Source: an uncultured Bacteroides sp.
GTDB lineage: Bacteria; Bacteroidota; Bacteroidia; Bacteroidales; Bacteroidaceae
DNA: 64,000 bases
Assembly: GCA_900555635.1 (NCBI GenBank)
Contig: USLU01000012.1
Span: 40,811 to 104,810, forward strand
Direction: 5' to 3'
In this document: positions 35,417 to 44,689 of the stretch, piece by piece
Numbering within the stretch: position 1 is the first letter of the stretch
Layout: every line of letters begins with the position of its first letter
Translations under genes and position numbers: made by a program
The notes under the pieces: model-generated
The model's database searches: none
Seen by the model: only the letters and a program-made list of their open reading frames with translations
What the model was told of the DNA's origin: nothing

Positions 35417-37105
35417 ATGAAAAAGATACATCATACATTCGAAATTACAAAAGTGTGCTTGCTCACTTTATCATTAGCATTAGGAGCCACCGGTTGCTCT
35501 GATCTGTTAGACAAAGAACCTCCATCTGATATCTCCAACGGCAGTTTCTGGACCGATGAAGGCGATGCCCTTTTAGCATTGACCGGATGTTACCGCTTTC
35601 AGACAGGCTGGTCACACGATGACTTCGCCACTCCGCAAGGATTGCTCTACTTGGACTTTGCAGGAGGAAACGGTACTGAAAAGGAAAATTTCTCCACTTT
35701 GATGGCAAGCTCTAATACAGTAGCGACCAATGGTAACCTGAATGGGTATTGGAGAAATGCATATACACAAATAGCTAACTATAATACATTTCTCGATAAT
35801 ATTGCAAACTGCCCGATGGATGAAAGTAAAAAAGCATCTTGGATAATGGAGGTAAAGTGCCTGCGTGCCTACTTCTTCTTCAATCTTGCTTTCTATTTCA
35901 AGAATGTACCCATGCCAATGAAAACTCTATCGGTAGAAGAAGCGAACACCATCTTGCAATCCACCCAGGCAGAAGTATATAGCCAAGTGGAAAATGATTT
36001 GAAAGATGCTATAAATATATTACCCACGTCGTATTCTTCACAAGAATACGGACGCTTCACCAAAGGTGCTGCCGAAGTCCTTCTAAGTCGTCTCTATCTG
36101 GCACAAGAAAGATGGGCAGATGCAGCCACGGTACTGGGTAACATAGTAAGTTCGGATATATATGAATTAGACCGCCGCAACGGTGAAGAAAGCTACGACA
36201 AACTATTCCAGATTGGAGGAGAGTACAGTCCTGAAATGATATTCTGCATTATGGGCATTAAAGACAAGTTCACCAATTCCAGATATCAGTACTTGTATCC
36301 GGAAGCGGCTTATGGAGGATGACACCAATTTGCCCCTTATAACGAACTGGTAAAAGAATATTTCTGTACGGATGGCAAAGACATCAAGACTTCGGAAGTT
36401 TATAACGAAGATGATCCGTATATCAATCGTGACTTACGTCTGTATGCTACTGTCTTTCTGCCGCCATTGGGCAGTTATCCGGGGACCCAATACAATGATA
36501 TCACTTATGATTGCTTTAAAGGTCCTAATACAGCCGACTACTATAACAAATTCACTCTGTTCAACGGATACTGTCCCAAGAAAGGTTGTGATCCGTCTAT
36601 CATCAATAATTTAGGTTCAACTCCTACCTATACTCCGATTATGCGCTATGCCGAAGTATTGTTGAGTTATCTGGAGGCAGTCAATGAATCCGCTCCGGCT
36701 TCGGTAGACCAAACTTTGCTTGATCTCACCATTAATGACGTACGCAGCCGTGTGCAATTACCCGGTTTGAAGAAAACTGATTTATCCACTCAAGAGCAAG
36801 TTCGTACTGCCGTTCGTAAAGAAAGACGTGTGGAATTAGCACTCGAAGGATTGCGCTACTACGATGTATTGCGTTGGGATATCGCTGAAAAGGAACTGAA
36901 TCACACATTTACAGGCGTAAAATTATCCGATGATCCCAATGCCCGCAACTACCGGGGCAGTGGAACGGCTGCTTCGCCTGTCGACGAAGATATGTACTAT
37001 CAGTTTGAGAAACGCACTTGGGCAGCACATAACAGGTACTTCCCGATTCCGCAAAACGATATGAATGTAAACAAGAATCTAAAGCAAAACGAAGGATATA
37101 ATTAA
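35417..37105 (+). pseudogene. SusD-family surface lipoprotein gene interrupted by an in-frame TGA (PUL 1)
   Basis: The frame starts at 35417 with a lipoprotein signal (LGATGCSDLLDKEPP) and the SusD N-terminal signature, and stops at TGA 36320-36322 after 301 residues. The identical frame continues without any break to 37105, encoding the missing half: HQFAPYNELVKEYF, the SusD motif RYAEVLLSYLEAVNESAP, and RKERRVELALEGLRYYDVLRW. The complete protein would be 562 residues. The residue before His-Gln-Phe is usually tryptophan in SusD proteins, so a TGG-to-TGA change is the simplest cause. Alternatives are a sequencing error or loss of function in this strain. Without SusD, uptake by the SusC partner would be impaired. 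Confidence 0.9.
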
Positions 37106-37145
37106 TAGGGAGTAATTAAACACTTGCCTATCAAACGTAAAAGAC

Positions 37146-37191
37146 AGGGAGTTCAAGATAAAATCTGCACAGTTTTCATCAGGAACTCTCT
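37146..37191 (+). terminator. Hairpin after susD (PUL 1)
   Basis: AGGGAGTTC pairs with GAACTCTCT (one G-T pair) across a 28-base loop, followed by ACTTTTA. It is a weak terminator candidate. The 274-base gap 37106-37379 otherwise holds only the next promoter. Confidence 0.4.
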
Positions 37192-37298
37192 ACTTTTAAA
37201 ACCTTTACTCAGCAATTTAATTTCGTTCAACCGAGTAATCTTTTACTATGACATATATTTCTTTTTTATATGACTTATGTTATATGAAATAAAAAAGG

Positions 37299-37306
37299 TA
37301 AATTTG
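37299..37306 (+). promoter_or_regulatory. -7 box of the mutarotase gene
   Basis: TAAATTTG, 73 bases before the ATG at 37380; the mutarotase and GH31 genes may therefore form a second PUL 1 transcript. Confidence 0.45.
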
Positions 37307-37379
37307 TAAAAGATATTAGTGCATCTTCATTACAAAAACTCATGCATGATTAAATAATAGGTATAATAAATAGATTACA

Positions 37380-37763
37380 ATGAAAAAAGAAGGGTACAAA
37401 ATCAAACAGCACAATTGCCCAGTAAAGAGGTATTGTCAGACATTGGATTTAATAGATAATCCTGAGCTGATAGCCAAGTATAAAGAATGCCACAGTAAAG
37501 AAGGTGCCTGGCCTGAAATCAGAGAAGGCATTCGCTCAGTGGGCATACTGGAGATGGAAATATACATTGACAAGAACCGCCTGTTTATGATTGTGGAAAC
37601 CCCACTTGATTTTGATTGGGATACAGCCATGGAGAAATTGGCATCCTTACCCCGTCAAGCCGAATGGGAAGAGTATGTATCGGCTTTCCAACTGTGCAAA
37701 CCCGGCGAATCTTCCGCTCAGAAATGGACGCTGATGGATAGGATGTTTTATCTGTACGAATAA
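37380..37763 (+). CDS. L-rhamnose/L-fucose mutarotase family protein
   Basis: 127 residues of the RhaM/DUF718 mutarotase family, with the family pattern YCQTLDLIDNPELIAKYKEC, HSKEGAWPEI and FMIVETPLDFDWD. Such enzymes interconvert the alpha and beta anomers of L-rhamnose or L-fucose. Since the PUL carries a GH29 fucosidase, L-fucose is the more likely sugar here, but this is inferred from context. There is no signal peptide, so it would act in the cytoplasm. Confidence 0.85.
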   Translation: MKKEGYKIKQHNCPVKRYCQTLDLIDNPELIAKYKECHSKEGAWPEIREGIRSVGILEMEIYIDKNRLFMIVETPLDFDWDTAMEKLASLPRQAEWEEYVSAFQLCKPGESSAQKWTLMDRMFYLYE

Positions 37764-37888
37764 TATAAAACTTCGCTTCTTAAGATACTCCTGAAAGAGT
37801 TGAAAACATCTTGTATAACAAACATTTGATAGGGCTATCTTGCTTGAGATACTTGAGCGTTTTATTCATTAAACAAATTAAGAATCAT

Positions 37889-40426
37889 ATGAATGTACGT
37901 TTTCTATTGAAGCCAGTTGATAAACATCAATGGCTGTTAAGGGGATTTTCTGTAGTAAGCCTCTTGTGCTTGATGTTTTTTACCGTAAATGCCCGGAATA
38001 AGGGTGATGAACGATTTACTATCTTGCAGAATGGAGTTAATTTCCAGACAGAGCAAGGTAAACTGCGAGTTGAATTTGTTTCATCGGACATTGTACGTGT
38101 GCAATATACAAAAGAAAAAGAATTTCTGGGTAATGGTACCATCGTATGTGTACCTCGTACGGTGAAAAAAGTACCTTTTCAGGTTATACAGAATGGAAAT
38201 GACTTGTCTTTATTATCGGACAGTTTGATTGTACAGATTGATTTGCGAAATTATGCCATTAAGTATAAAGATGTACAAAGCAATCGCTTGCTACTTGCAG
38301 AAAAAGAGCTTAATCCTCGTGAAGGTGAACGGATATATACGGAAAAAGTTACCTATAATGACGATAGTAAACAAATTGTAAAAACAGCCGACGGAGAAAA
38401 AGAAGTCAAAGAAGTACTTCGTCGTGACACTACCGGATATAGTTGGAAATACCGTAATCATTTTCAATGGTCGGAAAAGGAAGCCATCTACGGGTTGGGC
38501 TCACATGTGGAAGATTACTTGAATCTGCGTGGAAAAGAACTTCATTTGTGTCAACACAATTTAAAGGCTATGGTCCCGGTACTAAACTCTACAGCCGGGT
38601 ATGGCTTGTTATTTGATGCCGGATGTGGTATGTTGTTTAAAGATAAAAACGAAAGTAGCTTTATAGAACTAGAAGCTGCCAAGCAGATTGACTACTATTT
38701 CATGAAAGGGTGTACATTGGATAAAGTAATAGGGCAATATCGTTTATTGACAGGTCAGTGTCCAATGATGCCCCGCTATATCTTTGGATACATTCAGTCG
38801 AAAGAACGGTATAAAAGTTCTCAGGAACTCATTGATGTGGTAACTAAATATCGTCAGTGTCAGGTACCGCTCGATGTTATTGTGCAAGACTGGAACTATT
38901 GGCCTGAAGGAAGTTGGGGGTATATGAAGATGGATCGTAACTATTATCCTAATCCGGCAAATCTGGCAGATTCCATTCATGCTCTGAATGCTAAACTGAT
39001 GGTATCAATTTGGCCTAATCCAACAAATAGTCCGCAGACAAAAGATTTTATGGCAAAAGGCTTGATGCTTGAACGTTCCGTTTATGATGCTTTCAATCCG
39101 TTGGCCCGTAATCTTTACTGGGAATATGCAAATAATGAATTCTTTAAAAATGGATTTGACGCTTGGTGGTGTGACTGTTCGGAACCTTTGGATGCTGATT
39201 GGCAAAATATGCCTCAGAATTACAGTCAGTATAGCCATGAAGAGCGTTGGAAAGGTAATCTGAAATTATTGAGTGATGTATTGGGAGCTGAACGAAGTAG
39301 TCTGTTCTCGCTCTACCATTCTCAGGGCATCTATGAAAAACAACGCGAGACAAGTGACCGGAAGCGTGTGGTCAACTTGACCCGCTCCTCTTACGCAGGA
39401 CAACAACGCTATTCCACAATAACCTGGAATGGTGACACACACGCTTCATGGGCATCGTTTGCTCAACAGATTCCCGCAGGATTAAACTTTATGGCAACTG
39501 GATGCCCTTATTGGACAGTAGATATCGGAGCTTTCTTCACCCAAAAGAAGTCGCAATGGTTTTGGAACGGAGATTATAATCAGGGTGCAGATGATCCCGG
39601 TTATCGTGAATTCTATACCCGAATGTTTCAATATGGTGCTTTCCTTCCACTTTTCCGTAGTCATGGCACAGATACTCCACGGGAGGTATGGAACTTTGGA
39701 AAACCAGGTGAGCCTTTTTATGACAGCCTGCTGAAGACAATCCATTTGCGTTATCGTCTACTACCTTATATTTATTCGTTGGCGGGAAAGGTTAGTCAGA
39801 ACAATTATACTATCAGCCGCCTACTGGCATTTGACTTTGCTGATGATTCGAAAGTATGGGACATTAAAGATCAGTTTATGTTTGGTCCTGCATTTTTGGT
39901 ATGTCCGGTGGTTACTCCAATGTATTATGACAATGGGGTCGCTATATCTGAGGAAAATGATAAAAAGCGAAACGTATATTTGCCGGAAAAAACAACATGG
40001 TATGATTTCTACTCCGGTAAATCTTATGAAGGTGGACAAGTGATAAAAGCCGATGCACCTATAGACCGGATACCTTTATTTGTGCGCCAAGGTTCGATTA
40101 TTCCTATGGGACCTGTGATACAACACACTGGGGAATTACCGGGAAAAGAGCTTGAAATAATTGTTTATCCGGGCAAGGATGTCGATTTTACTTTATATGA
40201 GGATGAAGGAGATAACTACAATTATGAACAAGGAGCCTTTACGACGATTAAGCTAACATGGAATGACAAAAAGAAAATTCTAACGCTTGGAGAAAGAAAG
40301 GGAAAATTCGATACTATGGAAAAAATGCGCTCAATGCGAATTGTCTTGCAGGATGCTAAAGGACTGACATCAAGTAAAAGTAAAACAATTCGCTATTCGG
40401 GCGAAGAAATTAAGTGTAAATTCTAA
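37889..40426 (+). CDS. Glycoside hydrolase family 31 enzyme (alpha-xylosidase/alpha-glucosidase-like)
   Basis: From ATG 37889 the protein is 845 residues with a signal-anchor segment (about residues 15-35). GH31 hallmarks are visible: an N-terminal beta domain, LDVIVQDWNYWPEGSWG, and the catalytic nucleophile in FDAWWCDCSEP (Asp429). A C-terminal beta region follows. The WWCDCSEP form is seen in alpha-xylosidase- and alpha-glucosidase-type members; the exact substrate cannot be read from the sequence. The earlier in-frame ATG at 37811 would add 26 residues and spoil the signal. It is the last gene of PUL 1. Confidence 0.88.
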   Translation: MNVRFLLKPVDKHQWLLRGFSVVSLLCLMFFTVNARNKGDERFTILQNGVNFQTEQGKLRVEFVSSDIVRVQYTKEKEFLGNGTIVCVPRTVKKVPFQVIQNGNDLSLLSDSLIVQIDLRNYAIKYKDVQSNRLLLAEKELNPREGERIYTEKVTYNDDSKQIVKTADGEKEVKEVLRRDTTGYSWKYRNHFQWSEKEAIYGLGSHVEDYLNLRGKELHLCQHNLKAMVPVLNSTAGYGLLFDAGCGMLFKDKNESSFIELEAAKQIDYYFMKGCTLDKVIGQYRLLTGQCPMMPRYIFGYIQSKERYKSSQELIDVVTKYRQCQVPLDVIVQDWNYWPEGSWGYMKMDRNYYPNPANLADSIHALNAKLMVSIWPNPTNSPQTKDFMAKGLMLERSVYDAFNPLARNLYWEYANNEFFKNGFDAWWCDCSEPLDADWQNMPQNYSQYSHEERWKGNLKLLSDVLGAERSSLFSLYHSQGIYEKQRETSDRKRVVNLTRSSYAGQQRYSTITWNGDTHASWASFAQQIPAGLNFMATGCPYWTVDIGAFFTQKKSQWFWNGDYNQGADDPGYREFYTRMFQYGAFLPLFRSHGTDTPREVWNFGKPGEPFYDSLLKTIHLRYRLLPYIYSLAGKVSQNNYTISRLLAFDFADDSKVWDIKDQFMFGPAFLVCPVVTPMYYDNGVAISEENDKKRNVYLPEKTTWYDFYSGKSYEGGQVIKADAPIDRIPLFVRQGSIIPMGPVIQHTGELPGKELEIIVYPGKDVDFTLYEDEGDNYNYEQGAFTTIKLTWNDKKKILTLGERKGKFDTMEKMRSMRIVLQDAKGLTSSKSKTIRYSGEEIKCKF

Positions 40427-40434
40427 GGATGAGC

Positions 40435-40525
40435 CCACTTGAAAAAGTACATTTTTGCACTTTTGCCCCCTTTCAAAAGCATCTGTAGGACGTTAAATTC
40501 TGATAAAAAAGACTTCTTCAAGTGG
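40435..40525. repeat. Distant inverted repeat after the GH31 gene
   Basis: CCACTTGAAAAAGT (40435-40448) is matched, inverted with one mismatch, by ACTTCTTCAAGTGG (40512-40525). The 63-base interior also holds related short words (AAAAAGTACATTTTTGC, CACTTTTGCC). It may be a structured 3' end. Confidence 0.45.
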
Positions 40526-40555
40526 ACGCAAGGATAGAAAAAAAAGTTTTCCGAA

Positions 40556-40594
40556 TGTGTCAGATACTGGCTTTTATGCTCGAGTCTGACACAT
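40556..40594. terminator. Hairpin, possible terminator of PUL 1
   Basis: TGTGTCAGA pairs with TCTGACACA across a 20-base loop, followed by TTTATTTTT. Confidence 0.55.
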
Positions 40595-40599
40595 TTATT

Positions 40600-41048
40600 T
40601 TTCCGCGTTCCTGCTTTTGAGTAATCAGGTTTATGCTTTTGAAATAAAGGACCTTTCATTCCCTATCTCCCTACTTTTTCTTTATCAAATGAGATTTTTA
40701 CCCAGATTATGGCAAATGGCAGACAGATGACACAAAATGCTCAGGAATTATGGACCTAACAGTGAAGAAACTTAAGCTAGGAGAGCAGCGGGTACTAAAA
40801 CACAACTCTTTAGGCATCTCAGTTCATATAATCTCACATGCAATGTTACACCAGACAATTATATAATTGTAAAGAGGTTGTGTGGTGGTCGATACGGAAG
40901 ATATCTGCCTGAGAAACCTTTCCCGGATAGAATACGAATCCTCTCGGGAGACTACATCAAAAACCAGTTCCGTTCCCTTTCAAGCACTGAATGAGAAAGA
41001 CTTGGAACGGGAGAAAAAGATGCTGGACATTTAAGCCGGCGGAACTTT
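40600..41048. other. Gene-free stretch with a palindrome and possible coding decay
   Basis: No intact gene is seen. It contains a perfect 16-bp palindrome, ACAATTATATAATTGT (40855-40870). Near 40984-41034 a short frame ends in ALNEKDLEREKKMLDI with coding-like composition, and just before it another frame reads PDRIRILSGDYIKNQF. These could be pieces of one frameshifted gene, but I recognise no family and the evidence is thin. Confidence 0.3.
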
Positions 41049-41086
41049 GCAACTTGGTTGCATCCTCCATTAGCTACCTTTGTAGC
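41049..41086 (+). promoter_or_regulatory. Promoter and overlapping dyads of the P-type ATPase/Fur operon
   Basis: TTG (41054-41056), an 18-base spacer and TACCTTTG (41075-41082) form the promoter. A dyad GCAAC-TTG-GTTGC (41049-41061) covers the -33 element, and a second, GCTAC-CTTT-GTAGC (41073-41086), covers the -7 element. GGAGG at 41099-41103 is the ribosome-binding site. The dyads would suit binding by the Fur-type regulator encoded in the operon; that is inference. Confidence 0.6.
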
Positions 41087-41110
41087 AGAAAATAAAATGG
41101 AGGAAATAAT

Positions 41111-43057
41111 ATGAGTTGCAAATGTTGCTGCATACACGAACAGACATCACACAATCAGACTGGAAAGAAAAACAGTATACTAAAAGATTATTGGAAGATT
41201 TCACTCTCCGCCCTGTTGCTTTTTAGTGGAATAATCATGAATGCTTCAGAGGTTCCTTTCTTTCAACAGAAGTATGTATCCTTGTGCTGGTATCTACTGG
41301 CATATCTTCCTGTAGGTCTGCCGGTACTGAAAGAAGCATGGGAAAGTATCTGTAAGAAAGATGCTTTCAGTGAGTTTACCCTAATGACTATTGCTACGCT
41401 CGGTGCCTTCTATATAGGAGAATATCCCGAAGGAGTAGCTGTTATGTTGTTCTATTCATTGGGAGAACTCTTCCAGGGAAAAGCCGTGGACAAAGCGAAA
41501 CGCAGCATTAGCGCCTTACTGGATGTTCGTCCCGAAACCGCTACGGTGGTCAAGGGAAACGAAGTCATTACAGAATCTCCCCGCAAAGTACAAGTAGGCG
41601 AAATCATTGAAGTAAAAGCCGGAGGACGTGTACCCCTCGATGGTGAGATGCTGGGCGAGATAGCCTCCTTCAATACATCTGCATTAACCGGAGAAAGCGT
41701 ACCCAGAGACATCCGTAAAGGCGAAGAAGTGCTTGCAGGAATGATTACAACCGACCGAGTTGTCAGGCTGCGAGTAACCAAACCTTTCGACCAAAGTGCA
41801 CTATCACGTATTCTCGAAATGGTGCAGAATGCTTCTGAACGGAAAGCTCCCGCGGAACTGTTCATACGCAAGTTTGCCCGCATCTATACACCGATTGTTA
41901 CAGGACTGGCGGTATTAATCGTACTACTCCCCTTCCTTTATTCGTTAATAGACAGCGGATTTGCATTTACGTTCAACGATTGGTTGTATCGGGCATTAGT
42001 CTTCTTGGTTATTTCTTGCCCGTGTGCATTGGTGGTAAGTATCCCGTTGGGATATTTTGGAGGAATCGGTGCTGCTTCCCGATTAGGAATCTTGTTTAAG
42101 GGTGGAAATTATCTGGATGCAATTACCCAAATCAATACGGTGGTGTTCGACAAAACGGGTACATTGACCAAAGGTACATTCACGGTACAGTCCTGCCATA
42201 CACAACCGGGCATATCGGCAGAAAGACTTATACAACTGATTGTTTCAGTAGAGTGCAAAAGTACGCATCCTATAGGAAAAGCAATTTTTGAGTATAGTGA
42301 AAAACTAGGTATACAGCCGGTTCCTACTACCGAAGTAACGGAAATTGCCGGTCTTGGATTGGAAACATCCATAGAGGGTAGACGCATCCTGGTAGGAAAC
42401 GCCCGCTTGTTGTCAAAATTCCAAGTGGCTTATCCCGAAGAGTTGTCAGCTATCCCCGATACAATTGTAGTCTGCGCTATCGGAACAGAATATGCCGGTT
42501 ATTTGTTATTATCAGATACACTGAAAGAAGATGCTTTCAAAGCTATCGCAGAACTAAAAGCTTTAAATATCAATAATATTCAAATATTATCGGGAGACAA
42601 ACAAGCTATAGTCACTAACTTTGCAGATAAGTTGGGAGTAGCGAAAGCTTATGGCGATTTGCTTCCGGATGGTAAAGTAAAACATATAGAAGAGCTGAGC
42701 CTGATTCCCGAAAACCAGATCGCTTTTGTGGGTGACGGTATCAACGATGCTCCGGTTCTTGCCTTAAGTAATGTAGGTATCGCAATGGGCGGTCTCGGCA
42801 GTGATGCCGCCATTGAAACCGCAGACATCGTGATCCAGACCGACCAACCCAGCAAAGTAGCCACCGCCATCCGTGCAGGCAGATTGACCCGGCGGATTGT
42901 CTGGCAGAACATAACTTTGGCATTCGGCGTGAAATTGCTCGTATTGGTCTTGGGCGCCGGTGGACTAGCTACACTTTGGGAAGCTGTATTTGCCGATGTA
43001 GGTGTTGCTTTGATTGCAATTGTAAATGCAATACGCTTGCAGAAACTTATAAAATAA
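41111..43057 (+). CDS. Heavy-metal P-type ATPase (Zn2+/Cd2+/Pb2+ exporter type)
   Basis: 648 residues, P1B-type. It has a short Cys-rich N-terminus (MSCKCCC) instead of a full metal-binding domain, paired membrane helices, an actuator region (TGES), the ion-site motif Cys303-Pro-Cys305 in SCPCALV, the phosphorylation site Asp347 in DKTGT, and GDGINDAP in the hinge. The CPC motif with a zinc-regulator neighbour suggests export of divalent Zn, Cd or Pb; copper is less likely. The fur-family gene begins 8 bases after its stop. Confidence 0.92.
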   Translation: MSCKCCCIHEQTSHNQTGKKNSILKDYWKISLSALLLFSGIIMNASEVPFFQQKYVSLCWYLLAYLPVGLPVLKEAWESICKKDAFSEFTLMTIATLGAFYIGEYPEGVAVMLFYSLGELFQGKAVDKAKRSISALLDVRPETATVVKGNEVITESPRKVQVGEIIEVKAGGRVPLDGEMLGEIASFNTSALTGESVPRDIRKGEEVLAGMITTDRVVRLRVTKPFDQSALSRILEMVQNASERKAPAELFIRKFARIYTPIVTGLAVLIVLLPFLYSLIDSGFAFTFNDWLYRALVFLVISCPCALVVSIPLGYFGGIGAASRLGILFKGGNYLDAITQINTVVFDKTGTLTKGTFTVQSCHTQPGISAERLIQLIVSVECKSTHPIGKAIFEYSEKLGIQPVPTTEVTEIAGLGLETSIEGRRILVGNARLLSKFQVAYPEELSAIPDTIVVCAIGTEYAGYLLLSDTLKEDAFKAIAELKALNINNIQILSGDKQAIVTNFADKLGVAKAYGDLLPDGKVKHIEELSLIPENQIAFVGDGINDAPVLALSNVGIAMGGLGSDAAIETADIVIQTDQPSKVATAIRAGRLTRRIVWQNITLAFGVKLLVLVLGAGGLATLWEAVFADVGVALIAIVNAIRLQKLIK

Positions 43058-43065
43058 AAGTAAAA

Positions 43066-43491
43066 ATGGAAGAGAATATATATGTAGACATACTCACCAA
43101 AAGGGATATACAGCCTACTGCCATCCGTATCCTGGTATTACAAGCAATGATGCAAGCCAATCGCACCGTATCATTGCTCGACCTAGAGAATATGCTCGAT
43201 ACCGTGGATAAGTCGAGCATATTCCGTACCCTCACCCTCTTCTTATCCAGCCACCTTGCACATAGTATAGACGATGGTACAGGCTCATTGAAATATGCAG
43301 TCTGTGGTGAAACCTGTTCTTGTGATGTAGAAGACCTGCATACTCATTTCCATTGCGAAAAGTGCAACAAGACATTCTGCCTTAAAAATATTCCTACACC
43401 TGTAGTAAGTATGCCTAAAGGATTTACACTAAACAGTATCAATTATGTATTGAAAGGGTTATGTCCGGATTGTGCCAAACACCAGGAGTAA
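43066..43491 (+). CDS. Fur-family metal-responsive repressor (Zur-like)
   Basis: From ATG 43066 (MEENIYVDILTKRDIQPTA) the protein is 141 residues. It has a winged-helix N-terminal half (DLENMLDTVDKSSIFRTLTLF) and a metal-binding C-terminal half with structural zinc cysteines in CEKCNKTFC and CPDC and a His-rich stretch (HTHFHC). It is co-transcribed with the metal exporter and likely represses or controls it. Which metal it senses is not shown by the sequence. Earlier in-frame ATG 42976 lies inside the ATPase gene and is rejected. Confidence 0.88.
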   Translation: MEENIYVDILTKRDIQPTAIRILVLQAMMQANRTVSLLDLENMLDTVDKSSIFRTLTLFLSSHLAHSIDDGTGSLKYAVCGETCSCDVEDLHTHFHCEKCNKTFCLKNIPTPVVSMPKGFTLNSINYVLKGLCPDCAKHQE

Positions 43492-43494
43492 GTT

Positions 43495-44532
43495 CTATTC
43501 CTTATAAATGTTACTGAACACTTCCTGCAGAAAGTCTGTAAACGGAATAGTTCCTCCATTCATATTCACAGCAATCGCTACACCGTCCTGCTCATTATAA
43601 ACACCCATGGAATGGACTCCAAAAGTATCTCCGGTATGTCCGTAGAAGTTATGTTTATTATAAGGCATGTACATCATTCCCCTGCCATGATGGTCAGTTC
43701 CGAAAGGTTTCATCGTTTTCTGCAAATGCTCATTTGATATTAGTTTCCCGGAGAATAATGCATACAGAAAGCGATTGATATCTTCAGGAGTGGAGGCAAG
43801 CTCTCCTACACCTATCACATTGGGGAAATAGAAATCGGCAACTTCAACCCATTCTCCTGCCTCATTCTTTTCGAATGGAGTTACAATATCAGCGGCATTG
43901 ATAATACCCGAATGTGTATTCTGTAGTTTTAGCGGGTCAATGATTGCCTCTTGTATAATCTCCGGATAAGGTTTCTTAGTTATCTTTTCAAGAATGTTCG
44001 CCAACAGATAGTAACCCGTATTAGAGTATTTAAAGCCCTTGCCAGGTTCATATAAAATACCTTGGCTGATTATTTCTTTCATAATATCTTCATGGGACAC
44101 TTCAGAAAGCATCCAGGTATATGAACTATCGTTTTGCATAAGATAGTTTCCCAGTCCTGCCGAATGTTCCAAAAGCTGATAAATAGTGATATCCTCCGCA
44201 CGTGGCACTTCAGGGAAGTAATGTGAGAGCTTGTCGTCCAACTTCAATAATCCTTTCTCAACCTGCTGATAGATAAGAACCGCCGTAAACATCTTCGAGA
44301 TAGAACCTACCCGGTAAAGTGGAAGCCCAATAGCTTGTTCTTGAGGTATAAGATTCTTTCCTAGTCTACGGGTAAAGACCGGTTTCCCATCTTTCATGAC
44401 CGATAGTGAGCCGATCACTTGACCTTCTATCTTCGAAAGATAATCGGATAATTGCAGGGTATCTATATTTTGTTGGGCTTTCATACATTGAGAGGCAATG
44501 CACAAAAGGAGTAATATACAATATTGTTTCAT
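43495..44532 (-). CDS. Exported serine hydrolase (class C beta-lactamase-like fold)
   Basis: 345 residues with a signal peptide to about residue 20. The penicillin-recognising motifs are visible: Ser77-Ile-Ser-Lys80 (SxxK) and Tyr169-Ser-Asn171 (YxN), with GHTGDTFG near residue 305 in the position of the KTG motif. Such proteins are usually peptidases or esterases and not true beta-lactamases; the missing KTG Lys supports caution. It converges on the fur gene (3-base gap) and has its own -7 box. Confidence 0.85.
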   Translation of the reverse strand: MKQYCILLLLCIASQCMKAQQNIDTLQLSDYLSKIEGQVIGSLSVMKDGKPVFTRRLGKNLIPQEQAIGLPLYRVGSISKMFTAVLIYQQVEKGLLKLDDKLSHYFPEVPRAEDITIYQLLEHSAGLGNYLMQNDSSYTWMLSEVSHEDIMKEIISQGILYEPGKGFKYSNTGYYLLANILEKITKKPYPEIIQEAIIDPLKLQNTHSGIINAADIVTPFEKNEAGEWVEVADFYFPNVIGVGELASTPEDINRFLYALFSGKLISNEHLQKTMKPFGTDHHGRGMMYMPYNKHNFYGHTGDTFGVHSMGVYNEQDGVAIAVNMNGGTIPFTDFLQEVFSNIYKE

Positions 44533-44557
44533 ATAGCTTGTGGTATTTAGGACTCCA

Positions 44558-44565
44558 CAAAGATA
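44558..44565 (-). promoter_or_regulatory. -7 box of the serine hydrolase gene
   Basis: TATCTTTG on the minus strand, 26 bases before the ATG at 44532. Confidence 0.5.
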
Positions 44566-44585
44566 CAGAAAAAGGAAATATACAT

Positions 44586-44628
44586 AAAGAATCTCTTTTC
44601 TTAAAGTTTAAAAGAAAAGAGATTCTTT
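44586..44628 (-). terminator. Terminator after the GH3 gene (end of PUL 2)
   Basis: AAAGAATCTCTTTTCTT and its complement AAGAAAAGAGATTCTTT form a perfect 17-bp stem around an A/T loop. It separates the GH3 gene from the serine hydrolase unit. Confidence 0.75.
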
Positions 44629-44689
44629 ATAATTTTAGGATTTATTCCTTACGCATTCTCTAATGCCTGTACAATGATAGTTGACTTAC

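Noticed and set aside
3336..36322. Stop-codon reassignment as the reason for the TAG and TGA inside genes.
   Set aside because: Two different stop codons are involved, and many intact genes here end with TAG, TGA or TAA at expected lengths.
41063..41103. CCTCCATT upstream can pair with AATGGAGG at the ribosome-binding site of the P-type ATPase gene, like a sequestering riboswitch.
   Set aside because: The left arm lies before the -7 box, so it is not in the mRNA. It can matter only at the DNA level, if at all.
43495..44532. A true beta-lactamase giving antibiotic resistance.
   Set aside because: SxxK and YxN are present, but the KTG triad is HTG-like and the local context has no resistance features; most such proteins are peptidases or esterases.
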